NCBI RefSeq assembly: GCF_943734655.1
Contig: NC_071354.1
Coordinates: 48,352,044 to 48,416,043 of the forward strand
Length of the DNA stretch: 64,000 nt
DNA from: Sabethes cyaneus
Lineage: Eukaryota > Arthropoda > Insecta > Diptera > Culicidae
Reading direction: 5' to 3'
A program made the position numbers and the translations under genes. Positions 11,791-22,620 of this stretch are shown one piece after another. Within the stretch, counting starts at the first letter, position 1; every line of letters begins with the position of its first letter. Under the pieces are notes generated by a model, which was not told the DNA's origin, searched no databases, and worked only from the letters and a program-made list of their open reading frames with translations.

Positions 11791-11895
11791 AATAACAATT
11801 TGGGGTTTATTACACACTTATTATGGCATTTAAGACCAAAATTGGTCATGAAAACCACAATAAGAATACAATAAAACTCACATTGTTGCTTGGGT
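11791..11895. mobile_element. Palindromic MITE, copy A
   Basis: A short, nearly palindromic element: TTTATTACACACTTAT at the left mirrors ATAAGAATACAATAAA at the right, and it ends in CATTGTTGCTTGGGT. Centre: GACCAAAATTGGTCATG. It belongs to the same family as 12813-12923, 18577-18675 and 40564-40674. Confidence 0.7.
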
Positions 11896-12810
11896 GATAA
11901 AGTCTGCAAGTCGTAGGCGAAATACGTAGCTGTCGTGAGTAAAATTAATAGTGGAATTTAAGGACAAAGTCGTCAGACTCCATTTATGGGAGTCAGTATG
12001 GCACCGAATATCACCCTTCCCTTCTCTTCTTCAGTGTATAAACATGCTCCCATTGACTCGGGAAACCATCACAAAAAAATTAGTTCAACTAACCTGCTAG
12101 CCGTAATCATATCTTGCAACTCGAAGCACTAAACATTGCATTCTATAGGTTCTATTACTTTTTGGGGCATGACTTACACTAAATACTGAGATTTCTGCCC
12201 AATTAAAATTCATCACTATATTTTCACTTTTTCGCCGTCGAGTTTTCTTTAATTTTTTTCGGCCGTTCCATTCATCACAACATTCGCGAAACTTAACTTG
12301 AAACACAGAAAACTTTAATTTACCACCTGAACAGTTATCTGGTAAGATAGTATAATGATTTTGCCTAAACTGTTTACTTGAATTGATATGAAAAACTTTA
12401 CTTCGTTTCGATTGCAATCCCGAATCCGCGACCGTCGTTGTTGATACGTTACCCAGGAAACGGGGGTGTCCCATATTTACGTTGAGCGTGAAATTGGCCA
12501 ATCATTTTCACTATTAAATTAACGGTCGTAAAGCGTCGAAAATATACTTATAAAATTCTCTGATAATAAAATTCACCGTAAACAACATTTTATGTGATAG
12601 AATTACTATCGAATCTAGTTCAACAGCAAAATAGATACGCGATTCTACGTTTCATAATTGTTCATAACAGATTATTACCTACTACTAGCAACTTAGCATA
12701 AACAAAACGATAGTGGAAACAAGTACTGAAATCAGTAAAAAAGCAGCGGGCCTCTGACGACCTTCATCTTAATCATGAAAAAGTTTTTCCGTCACCTAAT
12801 TTTCGTATTA
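11896..12810. other. Unassigned noncoding sequence
   Basis: No feature is supported. A minus-strand frame at 12097-12501 is open for 134 codons, but it begins after an in-frame stop without an ATG (the first Met is about 13 codons inside). It has Lys/Arg-rich and Cys-containing stretches but no recognisable domain. Confidence 0.4.
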
Positions 12811-12812
12811 TA

Positions 12813-12923
12813 CCCAAGGTGCTGCAATGTGAGTTTTATTGCACTCTTATGGCGGTCTTCGAGACTAATTTTGGTCTTGAATGCCATCATAAGAGTGCAA
12901 TAAAACCCAAAATGTTACTTGGG
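12813..12923. mobile_element. Palindromic MITE, copy B, with TA target duplication
   Basis: This is the best-preserved copy. It begins CCCAAGGTGCTGCAATGTGA and ends AATGTTACTTGGG, so the outermost 6 bp (CCCAAG/CTTGGG) are perfect inverted repeats flanked by TA on both sides. TA is the target duplication typical of Tc1/mariner-type elements. Internally, TTTTATTGCACTCTTATG mirrors CATAAGAGTGCAATAAAA. There is no coding capacity, so it would need transposase in trans. Confidence 0.8.
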
Positions 12924-12925
12924 TA

Positions 12926-14560
12926 GTGGTCCAGGTCGATAACCTATCTTTAGCTAATTTCGCTAAAACTCTATTCATGCTGAAACTTCTGCTAGAAGTA
13001 ATTGAAATGTTCTCCAGTTTTCTGCAATATTTTTAGTGACGCCATTACCAAATTTTGAAACACGCATTTTAAGGTGAAATTAGTCGTCATCGATACTGCC
13101 TATTTCAAAAGCAGTTTTTTTGTTTGACACAAAAATTCTGTTCATGAGAACATATTCGCTGTGTTCAGATTGGCAAGAAAAATGCGGTATTTACATTTTT
13201 ATAAACAGAATCCCGCTGTTTGGGCCTAAAAACTGCTTCCGAATTTGGGCTTTCCGACGACAAGTTAATGACTGCTAGTTTCCCGTTAAGTCAGAGAATA
13301 AATAAGTAATCAGGAACAGCGTATGTCCGCAGTAAACTGTCGTACATAATTCGCTTAACGATTCACAGTATGAATAGTTTTTGCAAATCAGTATGCGCTC
13401 GCATCGATGCGATGTTTGGTGGTGGCTTCAGGAAACAATCAGCCTGTCAGTCCGTTGATTCTACTAAGACGCTCATAAAAAACATTAGTCAATAAAGACA
13501 TGTAAATGAAAGCATCTGGAATTTTTCAAACCCGGTTAGAAAAACTTGAAAAAGTCAAAGAATTCCACTTCGTTAGATGATAGATACCTTAAGAAATCAG
13601 GTAAACAAATCATAATGCATCAGTTTTTATGAAATAAATTTACTTATTGCAAAAATACTGAACGATTAATTTGAAAGCTCCGGACAGATTACCCATGAGG
13701 AACAAGGCAACTACAACCCCTTCGGTCCTTCTAGCTACGGGCCGGATGGGTATTCTTAATTTCGAAAGGTTTCGATTTGACTTATGCCATCTTTATTGTT
13801 GATAAAAATTTGAAAGCTGAATAAAAGTGTTTATATCTGTAAATGACTGCAGTCATTTATAATCCCCTATTTCCCCGTAAGAGCACCAGTGAGTGGGCTG
13901 TAGTAAACAAATGTTAGTCTCAAAATATATATATCAATGAAACCATACGCGACTGCCAACTGTAGAACTGTTTATTGCCTACAAATCAAAAGATAATTAA
14001 ACCCTTATTTCATCTTGGCTACTATACATTAGGTAGGTAGTATTTTTCTATGCCATTGCTATAAGAGTTTTTTTAGTTAGAAAGATCTCTGAAGACACAG
14101 TCAACCACAGGTAGAGAAGTAGCGTAGGCGAGTTAAGTTGTCTAATTTCCTACTGATAAATGGTTAATCGTTTATTTCTGAGGAGTGTCAAAATCCCGGA
14201 TGTTCGCTGCCGGAACTGTCATAATAAGGAGGTTAGCGGCGCTAACTTAGTGCGTCTCGCGAAACAATTTGTTGTAGACACCTGATGGCAGAGAAAAAGT
14301 TAACATCTTGTCAACTGATGTTGTTTTATTCTTATAATTGTGGCAACGATGGTTTCGAACGGGTTTCCAATAATTTAAAGAAATTTCGACAAATTTATTA
14401 TAATAAATTAGTATCAAATACAGTTCCGTGTGCATCATTTTTGATCTCGATCAGAACATTCTTAAATAATTACTTCTGATAATTGTAGTTTTCCGACTGG
14501 GAATTCCTTTAATATATCCTAAAACAAAGGTAAATTCAGCTAAAGAGCTTACTCACTCCT
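12926..14560. other. Unassigned AT-rich intergenic sequence
   Basis: No gene, RNA or repeat family is recognised. Open frames are short and AT-driven. Confidence 0.45.
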
Positions 14561-16505
14561 AAACATGTTATCTGAAACATGCAACAAACGACCATTCGGT
14601 CGGTCCTGCAAGATGCCTCCTAGGCAAACCTTGAAATAACCGCACTGGCTCAATTTCAATTACACAAAATTCCGGAACCAGATAAGAAATCCATTGCCAT
14701 CCATCGGTCGGTACCATTCGCTGCAGCGCCAGCTCTAATCTGAAATTCCCTGAAAGCCTGAAAACAAAGAACCGCATCACACAACCTTCCCCAAGCCAAT
14801 TCGAAACCCAAGCCAACGTCGGTCGCTTACGACACAATCAGCCATCAGCGGTAATAGGTTGCATCACTCGACTCGATCGGTCAACAAAAGCGGCCACATG
14901 TGTGACCATCGACGAAAACCGGAACCTACAACAGCCCAAAAACCAGAACCTGCATGACGTGCAAGCTTAGGTGCCGCTCATCGATCACGTACGCGTGGGT
15001 ACCCATCAAAGCAATCGGTGCGTTGCCGTGACGGACGGTGAGAGCAACAATTCGCAACAACCAGCGCTCACGATGAGCGCAGGACGCTCGCTCGCTCGCT
15101 CGCTGCTTGACCACCACACGAAACGGCCGCGAACAACACAAATCATCCCATCAATAAAACATAAAAGCATCACGCAGAAAATTAAATGATCAAACCCCCC
15201 GCACCCCCTGGCCTCCCGGCGGGCGCGGTGCAGTGGTGGCAGGAGGTTGTCTCACGCATACAGACGCCACCGTGCCACCGTGTTTGAGGTGGACCTGGAC
15301 TGGACACGGGACACGCACATTGCGTCCAGCATAAAGGATAATGCGCTCACTCTCCAGTTCTGAGCTCACACCGCCGGTCCGGTCGGTGTGAAGCAACCGG
15401 ACGGTCGAACCAAACCGGTCGCAGTCAGTGGTCCGATTAAAAGAGAGGGGATTTAGTCAGATCGAAAAAACACAGAAAAGAGTGAGATGACTGGTGCTTT
15501 CTGCTCGGTTAAGACCGTCCCGCTTTGGCAAGTGGTGCGGGATCGGATTATTGCCCCTTATTTTAGGATTGATGATGGGTTGATTTTTTCGGAGAGAACC
15601 GGGAGAGTTGGTGCGTAGCCGAAGCGTACGCGTGTAACGTCGGTGCGTATGAAACTGCGTGCGATTGTCACCGAGGGAGAGAAGCATCATCGTTGATGAT
15701 GATGATGACGATGGGTTGGTGTTTACAAAACAACCCATCGATGAGATGAGTTGAGAGCCTATAGGTGGTGAGAGCGAGTTTCGCCCAAGGGGTGAAGAAA
15801 GGCTGCGCAGCAGCGGGTTTCGCAGTGAGTAGAGAACGATGAGTTGTGCTAGGTCAGCAAACATTACTACCACAATAAAGCGGAAAGGTTGATGAGAGAG
15901 AAAAGTAGCACGTGTGTCAGTGTTGGTGAGCATGAGAGAGAATGTAGGTGCACAACAGCACAACATAATGACGGCAGGACACCCCGTTTTGGGTGGTTTG
16001 TTTGCTCACGGTTTGTGCCTATGTGGTGGTGCACCACGGCTATGTTGCTAGCTAACAGCATAGTCATGTGGAAGCAGAACCCGCAAAGGCAGCAGTGTCA
16101 TCTTGTCGTCCATCGAAAGTGAAACGCGCACTTGAAGAGCAGGACGGGAGTCGAATTCTTTTTTGGAGTTTTTTTTTTATTTCGCTACGACGACGGCCAG
16201 AGTTACGTTTGCTCTGATTTCGTAACTTCATTCAGGATCCTACTCTCATCTCGCGTGCCACCACTGCAACAGCTCCAGCAAGCAGCAGTAGTAGTAATAA
16301 CGAAACAGTCTATCTCGGTCGCACAGTCGGCTGCTGGACATCAACAACCACGCGACACACACCGTCCTCCCCTTCTCCAGAGGGCCTCCACAGCCAGCAG
16401 CGCACCACCAGTCGTCGGGCCGCAAACGAGACTTCAACAGATCAGAAGAAGCGGCGGCCAAAAATTTTAATGGGTACTTACCTCGCGTGCCATCGTCGAC
16501 TACCG
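14560..16505. promoter_or_regulatory. Kr upstream region, candidate regulatory DNA
   Basis: About 1.9 kb directly upstream of the predicted Kr start is visibly richer in GC than the flanking repeats. I find no transposon fragment in it, and it carries short simple repeats (CTCG run at 15087-15103, GATGATGATGATGACGATG near 15698-15714, GCAGCAGTAGTAGTAAT near 16282-16298). In Drosophila the main Kr embryonic enhancers lie within a few kilobases upstream. Placing enhancers here is an inference from position and composition; no individual binding-site cluster was scored. Confidence 0.45.
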
Positions 16506-16541
16506 TCAGTCGTGTATTGATTTTCTCAGCGTGCAGACGTG
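16506..16541 (+). promoter_or_regulatory. Kr: Kr core promoter: Inr plus DPE
   Basis: TCAGTC at 16506-16511 fits the insect initiator TCAKTY with A+1 at 16508. AGACGT at 16535-16540 occupies exactly +28 to +33 and fits the DPE consensus RGWYVT, and a G sits at the favoured +24 position (16531). No TATA box is seen about 30 bp upstream. The exact spacing of two independent elements, about 640 bp ahead of the Kr start codon on the same strand, makes this the best start-site candidate. The true TSS needs 5'-end data. Confidence 0.65.
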
Positions 16542-16574
16542 TACGCTCCTCCGGTGTGCTTATCCCTTAACTAA

Positions 16575-16670
16575 ATGATGTGCATTGAGCAACCAGCAAA
16601 CGGACCCAGCAGCAGCAGCAGCAGCACAGCAGCAAGGAGTGCACCTGAAATTAAACGGAAATTATTTTGA
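16575..16670 (+). other. Upstream open reading frame in the Kr leader
   Basis: Two consecutive ATG codons (16575 and 16578) open a 31-codon frame that ends at TGA 16668-16670, well before the Kr ATG. It includes a serine run from an (AGC) repeat. If the leader starts at 16508 and is not spliced, ribosomes would meet this frame first, so it could dampen Kr translation. No conservation evidence is available here. Confidence 0.35.
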
Positions 16671-17147
16671 ATTAAACCAAACACAACCAACAAAAAAGGC
16701 ACGGCCCAAGTTCCTCCCGCGTGGAAGTCTAGTAGTAGTTTCCCCGGTACTGATGATAGTAACAGTACTGGACATTAGTTTTAGCGCAGCTCTAGTTAAG
16801 TACTTCGTCAAATGTGATACACGCTGAAGATACACTACAATACATACAGGTGATCCAGTGATTACCGGGATTACGGGAAGTGAATCAATCAATTGTGTGC
16901 GAAAACAAAAAAAGAGTGTGAATTTTTACCGGATTTTTCCGTTCCGTAGTCGGACACTACTAGTCAGTCAGTGAAGTGAGTTTTTTGCGAATAAAAACCG
17001 GCTAACGGCACCTTAGAGAGAGCCTGAACGAGTGCACCAACCACGTCGAACGGTCGCTCGGCGAGCCAAGCGAAACAAACTGACAGCTTAGAGATCCTGA
17101 CAGCCGCGGCTCGTCGGTGGTTTCATTCCGGTTGATCCAAGCAGGCA

Positions 17148-17187
17148 ATGGCATTGTCATTGCTGCAGGAAGCGCAAACAGCAAGAG
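17148..17187 (+). CDS. Kr: Krüppel, coding exon 1 (partial CDS)
   Basis: The ATG at 17148-17150 has a purine at -3 and G at +4 and opens MALSLLQEAQTAR, which lines up with the N-terminus of Drosophila Kr (MSISMLQDAQTR as I recall it). After 13 codons and one base the sequence reads AGAG|GTGAGT, a strong splice donor with GT at 17188-17189. Joining this base to exon 2 at 27381 makes a GGA glycine codon and gives GLAAVRSLQGMKREEDRSMS, again collinear with the fly protein. Too short to be found as an open frame by itself. Drosophila Kr also splits its coding region near the N-terminus; there the intron is short, whereas here it is 10,193 bp. Confidence 0.9.
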
Positions 17188-18576
17188 GTGAGTTTCTGCT
17201 TTTGTTTTCACTGTCGAGGGGGGGCGATGTGGGGCTCCCATGGTGCAAACGGTAAATCAAGGAACCGGGGGGAAAGCTATTTTAGTAATTTAAAAACCGG
17301 CTACCGGTTTAACCTGCTAACGGGATTTAAACAATTTATTTACACAATTTTGAGGAAGAATCCTTTAATAAGTTAATTACTTCTGACTGAGAAAACTATC
17401 ATCGTTTTTCCTTTTTATTATTTCAGATTTCATGATTTGAGAATGTTAACTGATGTTTCATGAAATTTTCAAACAAAGCCGTATAACAAAATATCAAAAT
17501 AACAACGCCGTTAATATTATGTCTGACAACAAATAATCTAACTTTTTTTAAATTTGTTATCCGTTAGAGAAACTGTCTTATTAACATTAATATTTATTCT
17601 CATCTGAAAGTCCCAATTTCATCAAAGAATAAATATACTTACACTGTAAAACAACAGGTATCGCATTACACTAAAATTCACAAATAAATCATTTTCACAA
17701 CATTGTTGTTGAGACTTTGAAACGATTGCAAAAAATTCATCGCTTACAGCAGCCTGGCTGAGCACTGAAATAAATATGGACCGGCTGAACTAAAAACCGA
17801 ACTTGAAAAAGGCAATAATATGGCAATCAAATTGCTCTACTAGAGATAGAGTTTAATAACAAAAATCTTCTTTTCATGTATATGAGATTCTACTAAGACA
17901 CTCAGGAATATTTTTGTCTAACTATTTGGTACAATTTCTGCCAAGAAAATCAGCAATTATCAATGAATTGGTATGGAAATATGAAAATAGTGTATTGCAA
18001 TAAGTGATTAGAAAAATTTCCTATCGATTGATACAAATATCTCATAAGTCTACTAAGGATTGCGTGGGTTATAAGCATGTAACATGTTACCCCTCGTTTG
18101 TAACTCGTTACGTTACATACAATGCAAACTAGTAAGGCATTTTCAACCAATCATAAAGTTGAACTAGTTAGACGACACATAATTAGTTTTCAATTTTTCA
18201 ATAGCACGTACCTTAAAATCAATTGTTTTCTTTCCTGGAATCGATACGTGGAAGATTTTCCAATCGATTAGTGGCAAATATCTTTGAAATCTATTGAGAA
18301 TTGGCTGAATTATAAGTGTGTAAAACTAAATTTTTCTTTATTTGGGTCGATGCGTAGTCCGATTCTCCGACCAATTGGAGCAAAAATATTAAAAATCGAT
18401 CTGGAAACCGCTGAGTTATCGCCGTTCAAAACCTAACTTTTCGAGATAGATTTTTTAGAATGACCCCCTAAACCGGTTACCTTCCTGTAAGACGTAGTCC
18501 TATGTCAAATGGTATTATAAGGCATCGTCTTGTGTAAAACGACTACGAAAATATGTCATAAAATAACAATTATTAT

Positions 18577-18675
18577 TCCCAAGTTATAATTTGAGTTTTA
18601 TTACAGTCTTATTGCGGTGTATGTAACCAATTTCGGTCATCAAAACCATTTTAAGAACGCATTAAAACCTGCCTA
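18577..18675. mobile_element. Palindromic MITE, copy C (degenerate)
   Basis: Starts CCCAAGTTATAATTTGAG, continues TTTTATTACAGTCTTATTGC, then ACCAATTTCGGTCATCAAAA and ATTAAAACCTG. This has the order and near-palindromic layout of the MITE at 12813-12923, but the right end has decayed. It lies in the Kr intron. Confidence 0.6.
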
Positions 18676-18719
18676 TTACCGGAATTTATTAAAGACTAGG
18701 CGTAAGAATGGAGAATCGT

Positions 18720-18820
18720 GTAAAAAAAACCGCGGAAAGTCCAGAATTCGCGGTGAAATTCCGCGAAAAACCGCGAAAATTCTGGAATTCTTGCAATAAA
18801 AACCGCATGAATTCCGAAAT
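18720..18820. repeat. Short GCGG/GAATTC-type degenerate repeats
   Basis: Recurring pieces such as AACCGCGGAAAG, GAATTCGCGG, AAATTCCGCG, AAACCGCGAAAAT and GGAATTC occur over about 100 bp. A similar texture recurs at 23040-23245 (CGCGGTTTTTACGCAAAT, CGGAATTTACGC). It looks like a dispersed minisatellite-like repeat. Family unknown. Confidence 0.45.
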
Positions 18821-18954
18821 TTACGTAAAAATAGTCGTGTAAAGAGCGATTTCTCAGTTAAAATCCAGAACACAGATTATAAAATATTTCCATTTCCGTG
18901 AATTTCTTTCCATACTTCCGAACCACAATGCATGTTCCTTGGCGTCCCGCAAGC

Positions 18955-19170
18955 AATTAAAACGGCCGCCATTTTAAGGCGGCAGTCCAAATCGACGCCA
19001 TCTTGTTTGAACTTCCAGTAAACTAACCAAAAACGTTTCTTTTTTGAGCGTCTTAGTAGAATACAAAAGTTGAGTAAAGAAAAGTCGAAAGTTTTTCCGA
19101 AAAAATTCTACATTTGTAGGTGAAATTTGTAGTTCTACAATTTGTAGGTTTCATGTAGCTTGAAAACACA
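18955..19170 (+). repeat. Higher-order repeat unit, copy 1
   Basis: Contains AACGGCCGCCATTTTAAGGC, AATCGACGCCATCTTG, ACTTCCAGTAA, GTAGTTCTACAATTTGTAGG and TTCATGTAGCTTGAAAACAC in order. The same series, diverged, is at 19722-19918. Each copy precedes a block of the 34-bp minisatellite, so the array has a higher-order period of roughly 765 bp here. Confidence 0.65.
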
Positions 19171-19199
19171 CGATGATCAAGTCAAAAATTTTGTTCGAA

Positions 19200-21665
19200 A
19201 AAAAGAGAATGGTAATTTGAATTTTGAACGTAAAGAGAAGAGTCGTTTTTCCGAAGTTCCTGAAATTACCTCATGGTATTTGACAAAAACAGTGATTCAA
19301 ATTTTGGACGCAAAAAGCAGATTTCGGACGTAAAACGAGCGGATATTAATTCAAATTTTGGACGTAAAACGAGCGGACGTTAATTCAACTTTTGAACGCA
19401 AAAAGAGAGGACAGCAATTCGAATTTCGGACGTAAAACGTGAGAATTGATTCAAATTGTGAACATAACACGAGAGGACAATAATTCAAATTTTGGACGCG
19501 AAAAAGAGAGGACGTTAATTCAAATTTTGGACGTATAACGAAAGAACGTTAGTTCGAGTTTTAAACGTAAAATGAGAGGACGTTAATTCCAATTTTGGTC
19601 GTAAAATGAGAGGGCGTTAATTCAAATTTAATTTCGGACATGAAACGAAAGGACTTTAATTCAAATTTCGGACGTAAAACGAGAGAACGTTAATGCAAAT
19701 TTTGGACGCGTCCCACAATTACAATCGAAACGGCCACTATTTCAAGGCCATGTCCAAATCGTCACCATCTTAATTACTTCCAGTAATCGAAAGCGTTCCT
19801 TTGTTGAGCATCAGAAGTTAAGTAAAAAAATTCAAATTTTTTCCGCTTGAATTATACGTTTGCAAGCAGCGTTTGTAGTTCTACGGCTTGTAGGCTTCAT
19901 GTAGCTTGAAAACACAGCTTAAAAAAAGAGGACAATAATTAAAATTGTGGACATAAAAGGGAGGCTGGTAATTCGAATTTCGAACGTAACACGAGAGGAC
20001 GTTAATTCATATTTTGGACGCAAGAAGAGAGGACGATGATTCAAACTTTGGACGTAAAGCAAGAGGATGTTAATTCAAATTTTGGACGCAAAATTTTAGA
20101 TGTAAATAGAAGAGACGATATTTCGAATTTCCTGAGATTACCTCATGGTATTTGACAAGGACGTTATTTTTGTAAATTTTAGCCGTAAAAGTAGAGAACG
20201 TTAATTTAAATTATGGATGTAAAACGAGAGGACGTTAATTGAAATGTCGGTCGTTAAACGAGTAGACGTTGATTCAAATTTTTGACGCAAAAAAGAGGAC
20301 AGTAATTCAATTTTGGACGTCAAAAGAGAGGACGTTAATCCGAATTTCGGAGGAATCCAGATCCGAAAAACGAGAGGACAGTAGTTCAAAGTTTGGACGC
20401 GCGAAGAGATGACGTTAATTGAGATTTTGGACGCAAAAAGAGAGAACGTAATTCAAACTTCAGGCGTAAAACGAGAGGACGATAATTCAAATTTTGAACG
20501 CAAAAAAGAGGACGTTAATTCAAATTTCGGACGTAAAACGAATGGACGTTGATTCAAATTTCGGATGTAAAACGAGAAGACGTTTAAATTTGGAACGCAA
20601 AAAGAGAGGACGTTAATTCAAATTTTGAACGCAAAAAAGAGGATGGTAATTCAAATTTTGGACGTAAAAAGAGAGTATGTCAATTCAAATTTTGGACGCA
20701 AAAAGAGAGGACGCTAATTCAAATTTTGAACAAAAAAAGAGAGGACGTTAATTCAAATTTTAGACATAAAAGGAGAGGACGTTAATTCAAATTTTGGACA
20801 TAAAAAAAGAGGACGTTGATTCAAATTTTGAACGCAAAAAGAGAGGACGTTAATTCAAATTTTGGACGCAAAGAGAGAACGGTAATTCAAAGTTTTGGAC
20901 ATAAAAAGAGAGGACGCCAATTCAAATTTTGAACGCAAAAAAGAGGATGTTAATTCAAATTTCAAACGTAAAAAGAGAGGACGTTAATTCAAATTTTGAA
21001 CGCAAAAAGAGAGAACGGTAATTCAAAGTTTTGGACATATAAAAAGAGGACGCCAATTCAATTTTTGAACGCAAAAAAGAGGATGTTAATTCAAATTTCA
21101 AACGTAAAAAGAGAGGACGTTAATTCAAATTTTGGACATAAAAGAAGAGGACGTTGATTCAAATTTTGGACGCAAAAAGAGAGGACGTTAATTCAAATTT
21201 TGGACACTAAAAAGAGAGGACGCCAATTCAAATTTTGGACGTAAAACGAGAGGACGTTAATTTAAATTTTGAACGCAAAAAGAGAGGCGTTAATTCAAAT
21301 TTTGAACGTAAAAAAGAGGATGTTAGTTCAAATTTTGGACTTAAAAAGAGAGTATGTCAATTTAAATTTTGGACGCAAAAAGAGAGAACGTTTATTCAAA
21401 TTTTGGACACTAAAAAGGAGGACGCTAATTCGAATTTTGGACGCAAAAAGAGAGGATGTTAATTAACGCTGCGGACGTAAAAGAGAGAACGTTGATTTAA
21501 ATTTTAGACGTAAATGGAAGAGACGATATTTCGAATTTCCTGAGATTACCTCACAGTATTTGACAAGGACGTTATTTTAAATTTTAGGCATAAAAGTAGG
21601 GGACGTTAATTTAAATTATGGATGTAAAACGAGAGGACGTTAATTGAAATGTCGGACGAAAAAAA
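19200..21665 (+). repeat. 34-bp minisatellite array in the Kr intron
   Basis: The unit is close to GGACGTTAATTCAAATTTTG followed by GACGCAAAAAGAGA (34 bp). Units vary by substitution and 1-2 bp indels, and GACGTAAAACGAGA is a common alternative second half. The array is broken at 19722-19918 by the higher-order segment. A non-satellite phrase, TGAGATTACCTCATGGTATT and variants, recurs near 19258, 20133 and 21540. Open frames inside (for example 21235-21462, rich in KKRED and NSNF) simply reflect the unit and are not genes. Confidence 0.9.
19722..19918 (+). repeat. Higher-order repeat unit, copy 2
   Basis: Same order of landmarks as 18955-19170: AACGGCCACTATTTCAAGGC, AATCGTCACCATCTTA, ACTTCCAGTAA, GTAGTTCTACGGCTTGTAGG, TTCATGTAGCTTGAAAACAC. 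It interrupts the minisatellite. Confidence 0.65.
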
Positions 21666-21999
21666 GGGGACTTGAAAAAATCGCATAAAATAAATGGACT
21701 TAAAAAGAGATTCTAGTGGAAAAGATTGCAAAGTTTGTTTGAATTTATCATAACATGTGCGCCGCTGATTTGTGGTGAACATCAAAACTTTGCTCGCAAC
21801 AAAGTATCAAAATGTAATTTTTTACCCCAAACAATTTTTTGTTCTTGGACAAAATGATACTTTAAAGCAGCATGTTTACTATACCAATTGATACAGCACG
21901 TGGTTCGTGCATCAGCGCCATACTCCATTTTCTGTTTTGCCACCAAGTAGGTATTAATTGCAGAATTTTACGCTCAAAAACCAACCCCAAGCACTCAAC

Positions 22000-22620
22000 T
22001 GTCCGCTTCCGTTAGCGTCCAGTTTCGGGCGAATTTGCAAACTATGGAACTTCAGCTGGTTACGTAATCCGTAGCAAACCCAATTCGTGGCTGCTCCGGG
22101 TCACCGCTATTCTGACGCATGATCGTGGGTACTATCTGCCACAGCTCATTTCGTTTGATTGAATCGTTCGCCGCTTTAGAGTCCACAAACAGTCGGATGA
22201 GTCTGTAAATTCTACTCCCGGAACTTGTCTATTCCCTGACGCAGGTTAAATCTCGGATCGTGGAGCGACCCTCGCCGACGAAGGCCTCCGCTACAGAACA
22301 GGATACGGGAAAGCATCTTAAAGGCAGAATCGAGCAATGTAATGCCTCGATAGTTTTTACACTCGAGTTGATGTCCTTTTTTGAAAAGAAGGGCAAATGC
22401 GGCCATCAACCACTCCTCCAGTATTTTTGCTTCCTCCCAGATCCTGACAATGATCCAGCGGATTGCTTCGTACAGTCGTTCGCTCCCCATTTGTAGTTCA
22501 GCCGGAATGTCGTTTTTCAGCCCACTGATTGCATTCTTAACCTCTTCCTGTGGCTGGTGGCTTAACAGCTGTGGCTATCGCTCATAATTCTCATCCTGTT
22601 GCTGCTGTTCTCTGTTATAA
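22000..22620 (-). pseudogene. RTE-clade LINE RT fragment in the Kr intron
   Basis: The minus strand reads AISGLKNDIPAELQ, then MGSERLYEAIRWIIVRIWEE and KNYRGITLLDSAFKMLSRIL (22210-22540). In other frames it gives pieces matching the FKAAYDSVKRNELW block (SKAANDSIKRNELW near 22140-22190). These are the first RT blocks of RTE-type LINEs, homologous to the element at 49.8-52.3 kb. Internal frameshifts and the missing remainder make it a dead fragment. It is antisense to Kr. Confidence 0.8.

Noticed and set aside
12097..12501. 134-codon minus-strand frame
   Set aside because: A stop immediately precedes the first codon, which is not ATG. I considered a zinc-binding (THAP-like) domain but the Cys/His spacing does not fit.
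16964..16972. TCAGTCAGT near the Kr ATG as the transcription start
   Set aside because: No DPE or TATA is correctly spaced. The Inr-DPE pair at 16506-16540 is much stronger. It cannot be excluded without 5'-end data.
19200..21665. CRISPR-like array of 34-bp repeats
   Set aside because: Repeats are contiguous with no spacers, variable, and in a eukaryotic intron. It is a minisatellite.
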